From the NCBI GenBank assembly GCA_000433875.1, contig HF993346.1, positions 1-64,000 on the forward strand: a DNA stretch of 64,000 nt, given 5' to 3'. The stretch is from Firmicutes bacterium CAG:884 (GTDB lineage: Bacteria > Bacillota_I > Bacilli_A > RF39 > UBA660). Below are positions 27,090 through 34,818 of this stretch, piece after piece. The notes under the pieces are model-generated. The model ran no database searches. It was not told where the DNA came from and was given only the letters and a program-made list of their open reading frames with translations. The translations under genes were made by a program, and so were the position numbers. Numbering within the stretch: the first letter of the stretch is position 1; each line of letters begins with the position of its first letter.

Positions 27090-28821
27090 GAACTTTGAAA
27101 AAAAAGATTATACATTAGTATTATTAATTGTTATTTTGATTGTTGTACAAGTATGGTTAGATTTAAAGATGCCTGATTATATGTCAGAAATTACTAAACT
27201 TGTTAAAACAGAAGGTAGTAATATGAGTGATATTCTTTATAATGGCGGATTTATGCTACTTTGTAGTTTAGGAAGTTTAACATCTACAATTATATCAGGA
27301 TACTTTCTTGCTCTTTTATCTTCAAGGTTTTCAAGTAATATAAGAAAGAAATTATTTTATAAAGTTGAAAGTTTATCTTTGAATGAAATTAAAAAGTTTG
27401 AAACAAGTAGTTTAATTACAAGAACTACTAATGATATATCACAGGTTGAAATGTTAATTGGTATGGGATTACAATTATTAATAAAAGCACCTATAACTGC
27501 TGTATGGGCTATATGTAAGATAGTTAATAAGAGTTTTGCTTGGACACTTGCTACATCAATAAGTGTAATAATTATGTTAACGGTTGTAACAATACTTACA
27601 ATTGTTGTAATACCAAAATTTAAAATTGTTCAAAAGTTAATTGATAAATTAAATAAAGTTGCTCGTGAAAATATTACTGGTATAAGGGTAATAAGAGCTT
27701 TTAATGCAGAGAAATATACAAAAGATAAATATGAAGATGTTAATACAAAATTAACAAATCAACAATTATTTAATCAAAAAGCGTTTGCGGTTATGTCGCC
27801 AATGATGTATTTGATAATGAATATGCTTGCTTTAGCAATTTATATAATTGGTGCGAATTTGATAATGAATGCTAATTTATCTGATAAGTTAACCTTATTT
27901 GGTGATATGATTGTATTTTCAAGTTATTCAATGCAAATAATAATGTCATTTTTAATGCTTGCTATGATTTTTACTGTTTTGCCAAGAGCTGAAGTATCAG
28001 CAAATCGTATAAATGAGGTTTTGGATACAGAATCAAGTATTATAGATGGAACATTTGATGGAAAAACAGAAACTAAAGGTACTGTTGAATTTTGTAATGT
28101 ATCATTTAAATATCCGGATGCTAAAGAATATATTCTAGAAAATATTTCTTTTAAGGCAAATAAGGGTGAAACTGTTGCATTTATAGGATCTACTGGTTCT
28201 GGTAAATCTACTTTAATAAATCTTGTTCCAAGATTTTATGATGTTACTGAAGGGGAAGTATTAGTTGATGGAAAGAATGTTAAGGATTATAAACTTGAAA
28301 AGTTATATAATAAATTAGGATATGTTTCACAAAAGGCGGTTATATTTAATGGTAGTGTTAAATATAATGTTGCTTTTGGTGAAAATGGTAAGAAAAAAGA
28401 TGTAAAAAATGCTATTAAGATCGCGAAGGCTGAAGATTTTGTTTTGAATATGGATGATAAATACGATAGTCTTTTATCACAAGGTGGAACAAATATATCT
28501 GGTGGTCAAAAACAAAGAATCTCAATAGCTCGTGCGATTGCTAGAGATCCGGAAATCTATATATTTGATGATTCTTTTTCAGCTCTTGATTATAAAACTG
28601 ATTTAGAATTAAGAAAAGCTTTAAGGAAAAATGTTAAAGATGCAACTTGTTTAATAGTAGCTCAAAGAATTGGTACTATTATGCATGCTGATAAGATTGT
28701 TGTTTTAGATGAAGGAAAGTGTGTTGGTATTGGAACACATGAGGAATTATTAAAGAATTGTCCTGTTTATAAAGAAATTGCACTTTCACAAATAAGTGAG
28801 GAGGAGTTGGAAAATGCCTAG
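27073..28821 (+). CDS. ABC exporter half-transporter, subunit 1 (degenerate ATP site)
   Basis: 582 residues. Six membrane helices (about 15-310) are followed by a nucleotide-binding domain with Walker A GSTGSGKST, signature ISGGQKQRIS and Walker B IYIFDDS. The catalytic Glu after Walker B is Asp (FDDS), as in the non-canonical subunit of heterodimeric exporters. The ATG at 27073 follows AGGAGTG. It overlaps marR and is overlapped by its partner, so it probably forms a MarR-controlled multidrug or lipid exporter. Confidence 0.92.
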   Translation: MIKLIKNFEKKDYTLVLLIVILIVVQVWLDLKMPDYMSEITKLVKTEGSNMSDILYNGGFMLLCSLGSLTSTIISGYFLALLSSRFSSNIRKKLFYKVESLSLNEIKKFETSSLITRTTNDISQVEMLIGMGLQLLIKAPITAVWAICKIVNKSFAWTLATSISVIIMLTVVTILTIVVIPKFKIVQKLIDKLNKVARENITGIRVIRAFNAEKYTKDKYEDVNTKLTNQQLFNQKAFAVMSPMMYLIMNMLALAIYIIGANLIMNANLSDKLTLFGDMIVFSSYSMQIIMSFLMLAMIFTVLPRAEVSANRINEVLDTESSIIDGTFDGKTETKGTVEFCNVSFKYPDAKEYILENISFKANKGETVAFIGSTGSGKSTLINLVPRFYDVTEGEVLVDGKNVKDYKLEKLYNKLGYVSQKAVIFNGSVKYNVAFGENGKKKDVKNAIKIAKAEDFVLNMDDKYDSLLSQGGTNISGGQKQRISIARAIARDPEIYIFDDSFSALDYKTDLELRKALRKNVKDATCLIVAQRIGTIMHADKIVVLDEGKCVGIGTHEELLKNCPVYKEIALSQISEEELENA

Positions 28822-31000
28822 ACCTAATCAAAATGTTGAAAAGGCTAAAAACTTTAAAAATGCTATAACTAGATTATTTAAAGAATTGAAGCCTTTTAAA
28901 GTAAGTATTATTGTTGCAGTTCTTTTGACAACGATAAGTTCCTTACTTGCTATATTTACACCTAATGTTTTATCGGATTTAACTAATAAGATATCTGAGG
29001 GATTAGTTATAAATAAAGATAATCTCGAAACAATTTATAAGAGTGTAAGTAATGATATAACTGAGGATAGTATTAAAAGTATTATTAAAATTGATTTGAA
29101 ATCTTTATCAAAAGATGAAAAAGAATTATTTTTAAGAAATGGTTTTAATAATATAGATGATGAATTATTAAATAAAGTTATAGTAGATAATAATATAAAT
29201 GGGGTAATAATTACTAAAGATGAACAAATCAATTTAATTAAAAATAGAGTCATTTCACCTTCTATTGGAAAATTATTAATTAATGATATAGAAATTGATG
29301 GTACTATTTTAAAGGGCGAAGATCTTGCCATGTTATCTTCTTTAATTGGAATAACTGATTCAAAAGAAATATATAATAAATTAGATGAGATGCCTGATAC
29401 TATTAAAAAAGTAATAGAACCAACGATGGATGTTAATCGAATCAAACACTTGGCGATTTTTCTTGGAATTGTATATCTAATAAGTGCTTTATTTAATTAT
29501 TTGGAATCTATTATAATGACAAATACTTCTAATAAGTTTGCTTTTAAATTAAGAAGTAGAATTGGTACAAAATTAAATAAACTTCCACTTAAGTATTTTG
29601 ATCAAAATCAAACTGGTGATACTTTATCAAGAATAACGAATGATGTTGATACAGTTGCTGGTTCAATGGATCAGTCAATTGCTTCTTTAGTAAGCGCTCT
29701 TGCTTTATTTATTGGTACAATTGTAATGATGTTTACAACTAATGTAATAATGGCTATAACTGCTATTTTATCTAGTTTGTTTGGATTTATTTTTATGTTT
29801 ATTGTTTTATCAAAGTCACAAAAATATTTTATAATCAGACAAAAAGAATTGGGTGAGTTAAATGCTCATATAGAGGAATCTTATTCTGGTTTGAACGTTA
29901 TAAAGGCGTATAATGGTGAAAAGGAAATAAATGATGAGTTTAATAAATTAAACAATAAAATGTATGATGCCAATCAAAAGAGTAGATTTTTATCTGGTTT
30001 AATGATGCCAATGATGCATTTCGTGGGTAATTTTGGTTATGTTGCTGTGTGTATTGTTGGTGCCTTACTTGTTTTAAATAGTAAAACTGATTTTGGAACA
30101 ATTGTTGCATTTATTACATATGTTAGATTATTTACATCACCACTTTCACAAATTGCTGAGGCTATGACTAGTATGCAAACGGTTGCTGCTGCTAGTGAGA
30201 GAGTGTTTGAATTTTTGGATGAAAAAGAGATGTCAAGTGAAAAGCATATTACGAAAACTTTAGAAAATGTTAAGGGCGATGTTATTTTTAAGAATGTATC
30301 ATTTAAATATGATGGCAATTTAGAAAATACAATTAATAACTTTAGTGCTAAGATTACTAGAGGCTCTAAGGTTGCAATAGTTGGTCCAACGGGTGCTGGT
30401 AAGACAACAATGGTTAATTTGCTTATGAAATTTTATGATATAACTGATGGTGATATAACGATTGATGGTATATCTATAAAGGAATTGACGCGAACTAATA
30501 TACATGATTTATTTACGATGGTTTTACAAGATACTTGGGTATTTAATGGTACTATAAAAGAAAATATTATTTTCAATAAGAAAAATATAAGTGATAAAGA
30601 AGTAGAGATTGTATGTAAGATTGTTGGTCTTGATCATTTTGTTAAGACTTTACCAGATGGTTATAATACAATTTTAACTGATAGTGATAGTATTTCTTCT
30701 GGTCAAAGACAATTGCTTACAATCGCGCGTGGTATTTTACAAAATACGCCTTTACTTATTTTAGATGAGGCTACATCTAATGTTGATACGCGTACAGAAG
30801 AGTTAGTTCAAAAGGCAATGGATGAACTTGCTAAAAATAAAACGTCATTTATAATCGCACATAGATTATCAACGATTAAGAATGCTGATTTAATTTTAGT
30901 TATGAAAGATGGTAATATTATTGAGCAAGGTTCTCATAATGAATTAATTGAAAAGAATGGCTTTTATGCTGAATTATATAATTCACAATTTGAATTATAG
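28814..31000 (+). CDS. ABC exporter half-transporter, subunit 2 (catalytic ATP site)
   Basis: 728 residues. It is longer than subunit 1 because of an extra loop of about 140 residues between the first two membrane helices (about 45-205). The nucleotide-binding domain has Walker A GPTGAGKTT, signature SSGQRQLLT and Walker B LLILDEATSNVD with the catalytic Glu. It pairs with the product of the preceding gene, which it overlaps by eight bases. The large outward-facing loop is typical of MdlB/LmrD-like subunits. The ATG follows GGAGG. Confidence 0.93.
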   Translation: MPRPNQNVEKAKNFKNAITRLFKELKPFKVSIIVAVLLTTISSLLAIFTPNVLSDLTNKISEGLVINKDNLETIYKSVSNDITEDSIKSIIKIDLKSLSKDEKELFLRNGFNNIDDELLNKVIVDNNINGVIITKDEQINLIKNRVISPSIGKLLINDIEIDGTILKGEDLAMLSSLIGITDSKEIYNKLDEMPDTIKKVIEPTMDVNRIKHLAIFLGIVYLISALFNYLESIIMTNTSNKFAFKLRSRIGTKLNKLPLKYFDQNQTGDTLSRITNDVDTVAGSMDQSIASLVSALALFIGTIVMMFTTNVIMAITAILSSLFGFIFMFIVLSKSQKYFIIRQKELGELNAHIEESYSGLNVIKAYNGEKEINDEFNKLNNKMYDANQKSRFLSGLMMPMMHFVGNFGYVAVCIVGALLVLNSKTDFGTIVAFITYVRLFTSPLSQIAEAMTSMQTVAAASERVFEFLDEKEMSSEKHITKTLENVKGDVIFKNVSFKYDGNLENTINNFSAKITRGSKVAIVGPTGAGKTTMVNLLMKFYDITDGDITIDGISIKELTRTNIHDLFTMVLQDTWVFNGTIKENIIFNKKNISDKEVEIVCKIVGLDHFVKTLPDGYNTILTDSDSISSGQRQLLTIARGILQNTPLLILDEATSNVDTRTEELVQKAMDELAKNKTSFIIAHRLSTIKNADLILVMKDGNIIEQGSHNELIEKNGFYAELYNSQFEL

Positions 31001-31008
31001 GAGGTTAT

Positions 31009-31866
31009 ATGAAGTTTAAAAAAATTAAAATGGCTAGTATTTTAGGGATAATTGGTAATTTATTTTTACTTATTATAAAGGGAATAGTTGGTATTATTAC
31101 AGGGAGTAAAGCAATGCTTGCCGACTCTCTTAATAGTGCTTCTGATATATTTTCATCAATTATGACTTTTATTGGTAATAAGATTGCATCAGTTCCTTCT
31201 GATGATGATCATAATTTAGGTCATGGTAAGGCAGAATATATTTATTCTTTACTTATTAGTATTGTTATGATTTTGGTTGCACTTTTTACAATAAAGGATA
31301 CAATTTTTTCGCTTATTAATAAGAATGTATATAAGTTTAATATATTTTTGATTATTGTTTGTATTGTTACAATAATTGTTAAATTTTCTTTATTTTTATA
31401 TACAAATAGTATTTATAAAAGGTATCATTCTTTACTTATAAAGGCTAATTCAAAGGATCATTTAAATGATTGTATTTTGACTTTGCTTAACTTAATTTCT
31501 ATTATATTATCATATTATGGTGTTTATTTTGTTGATGGAATTGTTGGCATTATAATTGCTTCGTTTATTTTGATAACTGGCATTAAGATATATAGAGAAT
31601 CATATGATGTTTTAATGGATAAATCTATTTCGATTGAAACTAAAAAGAAGGTACTTGATATTATTGGTAATTATGATGAAATTAAAAAAATAAATCATTT
31701 TAATTCAACTCCGGTTGGTTATAAATATCAGATTTCGTTTACAATATTTGTAGATGGCAATTTGTCTACTTTTGATAGTCATAAGATTGCTGATTCTTTG
31801 GAAAAAGAGATTTCTAATAAGATAGATGATATATATTTAACGGTTATACACGTAAATCCTATTTAA
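31009..31866 (+). CDS. Cation diffusion facilitator (CDF) metal transporter
   Basis: 285 residues with six membrane helices and a C-terminal cytoplasmic domain (from about residue 205). The metal-site helix 2 has ADSLNSASD, the loop has GHGKAEY, and helix 5 contains DHLNDC. CDF proteins export Zn, Mn, Fe or Co in exchange for protons; the metal cannot be fixed from sequence. TAGGAGG precedes the start. It follows the ABC exporter by eight bases and ends at a terminator. Confidence 0.9.
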   Translation: MKFKKIKMASILGIIGNLFLLIIKGIVGIITGSKAMLADSLNSASDIFSSIMTFIGNKIASVPSDDDHNLGHGKAEYIYSLLISIVMILVALFTIKDTIFSLINKNVYKFNIFLIIVCIVTIIVKFSLFLYTNSIYKRYHSLLIKANSKDHLNDCILTLLNLISIILSYYGVYFVDGIVGIIIASFILITGIKIYRESYDVLMDKSISIETKKKVLDIIGNYDEIKKINHFNSTPVGYKYQISFTIFVDGNLSTFDSHKIADSLEKEISNKIDDIYLTVIHVNPI

Positions 31867-31891
31867 AAATTACAGAAATGTAATTTTTTTT
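31865..31891 (+). terminator. Terminator after the CDF gene
   Basis: AAAAATTACA-GAAA-TGTAATTTTT with further T. Confidence 0.85.
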
Positions 31892-31949
31892 ATTGTTTTT
31901 TTTGATAAAATATTGTAAAATGAATATGGTAAGAAAAATAGGTGAGTTT

Positions 31950-33581
31950 ATGAATAAGAAAAAATTATTTATTATTATGTTTTGTGTAATATTAATGGTT
32001 TTTGTTTTTACTGGTTCTGTTGCATATTACAGATATACGTTAGAGGGCAAAATAATTGCTTCAACTGGTAATGCTGTATTTAATGTTACGGGAATTAATA
32101 ATGAAACTAAAATAATTGATTTGGGTAATACATTGTTGCCGGGTGATAGGGGTTCTTTTACTGTTACTTTAGATAGTACGGGATCGACTGTTGATATGTA
32201 TGCAACGTTAAAGATTGATAGAAAAGTTTTGCCTGATAATTTGAAGTTTTATTCAACAAGTGATTATAAGTCAGAGATTAAAACTTATTATTCTTTTTTA
32301 GAGGTTAGTGGTACTAAAAGTGAAACTTTAACAATATATTGGTACTGGAATCCTTTTAAGGATGATGAAGATGATAATAAGTATATTGGTAAGAGTTTAA
32401 GTGCTGATATAAGTGTTAGTGCGGTTCAGATAAGTGAATATGCGATGATGAAGAATGGGTATAGTGCCAAATCAGAGTTTTGGAATAATACATATAAAAA
32501 ATATATAAGAACAATTACTTTTGGAAATGATTTGAGTAATTTACCAAGTAGTTGCACGGAAGAAAACTTATGTTGGGATATATCAGGTAGTTCAACTCAA
32601 AATAAAAAGGTATATGGTTATTTAATAGATAGTGGATTAACAGTATCTGAAACGGATAGTAGTACAAGTACAACTACTGAAAAAACATTATATAATTTAT
32701 ATATAGTAAGTGATGCACCAATTTTTGCACCATCTAGCTGTACTGGAATGTTTAGGGAATTTAAAAATCTAGTGCAAATCAATTTTAATAATAATTTTAA
32801 TACCTCAAAAGTAACAAATATGAGTTGGATGTTTTTTAATTGTACGTCCTTAACAAGTTTAGATTTAAGTAATTTTAATACATCAAACGTAACAAATATG
32901 TCTGATATGTTTTATAAATGTTCATCTTTAACAACTCTAGATTTAAGTAGTTTTAACACATCAAATGTTACAAATATGTGGCAAATGTTTGCTAGCTGTT
33001 CATCATTAACGAGTTTGAATTTAGGTAATTTTAATACATCAAAAATAACAGATATGTCTGATATGTTTAATAGTTGTTCATCTTTAACTAATCTAGATTT
33101 AAGTCATTTTAATACATCAAAAGTAACAGATATGAGTAATATGTTTAGAAATTGTTCATCCTTAATAAGTTTGGATTTAAGTGGTTTTAATACATCAAAA
33201 GTAACAGATATGAGATATATGTTTTGTGGCTGTTCATCCCTAACAAATTTAGATTTAAGCGGTTTTAATACCTCAAATGTAACAAATATGATGAATATGT
33301 TTGGAGGTTGCTCATCATTAACAAACCTAGATTTAAGTAATCTTAATACATCGAAAGTAACAAATATGAATAATATGTTTTCTGATTGTTCAAAACTTAC
33401 AACAACAATTAATATAATGAATGCAAATGTAACCAATTATGAATATATGTTTTATAATGCTGCAACCGATCCTAATGCCAAAATAACAGTTAACTATATT
33501 GCTGCTGCAAGTACACTTGTAGATAATATGATTGCAACCAAATCATATAATAGTAATGTAGTAAAAGGCATACAAATATAA
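31950..33581 (+). CDS. Full-length DUF285 (BspA-like) secreted or surface protein with TasA/SipW-type N-terminus
   Basis: 543 residues. The N-terminal signal or anchor helix is KKKLFIIMFCVILMVFVFTG. It is followed by a beta-rich domain (about residues 25-165) with FNVTG...IDLGNTLLPGDRGSFTVTL, the layout of TasA/camelysin-like proteins handled by SipW-type peptidases. A linker leads to about eight 26-residue DUF285 repeats (about 280-490) and a short tail ending VVKGIQI. No LPxTG motif is present. The ATG follows AGGTGAGTTT. Other DUF285 sequences lie at 2-712 and 13334-13564. Adhesion is the usual family role; here it is inferred. Confidence 0.9.
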   Translation: MNKKKLFIIMFCVILMVFVFTGSVAYYRYTLEGKIIASTGNAVFNVTGINNETKIIDLGNTLLPGDRGSFTVTLDSTGSTVDMYATLKIDRKVLPDNLKFYSTSDYKSEIKTYYSFLEVSGTKSETLTIYWYWNPFKDDEDDNKYIGKSLSADISVSAVQISEYAMMKNGYSAKSEFWNNTYKKYIRTITFGNDLSNLPSSCTEENLCWDISGSSTQNKKVYGYLIDSGLTVSETDSSTSTTTEKTLYNLYIVSDAPIFAPSSCTGMFREFKNLVQINFNNNFNTSKVTNMSWMFFNCTSLTSLDLSNFNTSNVTNMSDMFYKCSSLTTLDLSSFNTSNVTNMWQMFASCSSLTSLNLGNFNTSKITDMSDMFNSCSSLTNLDLSHFNTSKVTDMSNMFRNCSSLISLDLSGFNTSKVTDMRYMFCGCSSLTNLDLSGFNTSNVTNMMNMFGGCSSLTNLDLSNLNTSKVTNMNNMFSDCSKLTTTINIMNANVTNYEYMFYNAATDPNAKITVNYIAAASTLVDNMIATKSYNSNVVKGIQI

Positions 33582-33589
33582 TATAAATT

Positions 33590-33612
33590 GATAGGGAAAC
33601 CTATCTTTTTTT
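33590..33612 (+). terminator. Terminator after the DUF285 gene
   Basis: GATAGG-GAAA-CCTATC followed by seven T. Confidence 0.88.
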
Positions 33613-33644
33613 ATAAAAAAATGTTATACTTATTAGGGATGAAT

Positions 33645-34316
33645 ATGTTTGAAAGAGTAGAATTATTATTAGAAGAAAAAATAAATAAATTAAAAGATAA
33701 AACTATACTTGTACTAGGAGTAGGTGGAGTAGGATCTTATACAGTTGAAACCTTAATAAGAAATCCTATTAAAAAAATAATTATAATAGATGCTGACGTT
33801 GTTGATATAACTAATTTAAATAGACAATTATTTACTAATCAAAATAATATTGGTTTAAAAAAAGTTGATGAACTTGAAAAAAGAATTAAAAGTATAAATC
33901 CATACATTGAAATAAAAAAGATAGATAAGTTTATTGATGAAAATAATATTCAATTATTATTTGAAGAAAAAGTAGATTATATAGTTGATGCTTGTGATAG
34001 TATTAAAACAAAAGAAATATTAATAAAAGAATGTTTAGAAAGAAAAATAAAGTTTATTTCTTGTATGGGAACTGCTAAAAAGTTAGATCCAACAAAATTA
34101 GAAATAACTGATATAAGAAAAACAAGTTATGATCCTCTTGCTAAAAGAATAAGAAAAATGGTTAAAGATGAAAAAATAAATGGGAAAATACCTGTTATAT
34201 GTTCTACAGAAAAACCACAAGAAATAAAAAAATTAGGAAGTATATCATTTGTACCGAGTGTAGCTGGAATATATATCACAAGTTATATAATAAATGATAT
34301 AATAGGTGAAAAATGA
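33645..34316 (+). CDS. tcdA: tRNA threonylcarbamoyladenosine dehydratase (TcdA/CsdL, E1-like ThiF family)
   Basis: 223 residues. The E1-like nucleotide site is ILVLGVGGVGSYTVETLIR (about residues 20-38), followed by IIDADVVDITNLNRQ, and the adenylation region has DACDSIKTK. The spacing and the later SYDPLAKRIRKMVK segment match TcdA, which cyclises t6A37 in tRNA. The ATG at 33645 lies seven bases after AGGG; an ATG six bases earlier is an alternative. It overlaps the next gene by four bases. Confidence 0.88.
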   Translation: MFERVELLLEEKINKLKDKTILVLGVGGVGSYTVETLIRNPIKKIIIIDADVVDITNLNRQLFTNQNNIGLKKVDELEKRIKSINPYIEIKKIDKFIDENNIQLLFEEKVDYIVDACDSIKTKEILIKECLERKIKFISCMGTAKKLDPTKLEITDIRKTSYDPLAKRIRKMVKDEKINGKIPVICSTEKPQEIKKLGSISFVPSVAGIYITSYIINDIIGEK

Positions 34317-34810
34317 AAGAGAAAATAAAAAATATAAAAGGTAATCTGTTGTTAATATCAAATGATGAAGAATTAATGGATGTAGCATCAAAAAATAAAA
34401 ATATTGATGAATCTTATACATTAAGTAGTATTAATAATAAAGAAAAAAACAAAAATAAATTAAAATTAGGTAATAAAAAAATACAAATTAATAAAATAAA
34501 AAGATATTTTAATAAAAAATCAATTGATTATATAGTAGTTGATTATAAACTCATAAAAGATTTTTTACCAAGATTTGTTAAAAATAGCATTTATTTAAAT
34601 AGAGGTAATTTATATTTTTATAATTTGGAAAAAGAAAATGAAATTGTTAAAAAATATCAAAGATATAAAGCTGAAATAAAAGAAAACAAAGAATATATTG
34701 AAATAAATAATAAAAATACTAAAAATAATATAATAAAAGATAATTATTATATATTTAAAGATAAAAAAGATAAAATATTAGATAAATTAAGCGATTTAAT
34801 AACTTCGTGA
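34313..34810 (+). CDS. Unknown Lys/Asn-rich protein
   Basis: 165 residues, not recognised. The opening NLLLISNDEELMDVA and the later SIDYIVVDYKLIKDFLPRF have the alternating strand-helix look of a Rossmann-like domain, and the C-terminal third is very Lys/Asn-rich. No signal peptide or membrane helix is present. The start overlaps tcdA by four bases (ATGA), and smc begins eight bases after the stop, so it lies in a tcdA-smc operon. Confidence 0.6.
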   Translation: MKEKIKNIKGNLLLISNDEELMDVASKNKNIDESYTLSSINNKEKNKNKLKLGNKKIQINKIKRYFNKKSIDYIVVDYKLIKDFLPRFVKNSIYLNRGNLYFYNLEKENEIVKKYQRYKAEIKENKEYIEINNKNTKNNIIKDNYYIFKDKKDKILDKLSDLITS

Positions 34811-34818
34811 GGTGTAAT

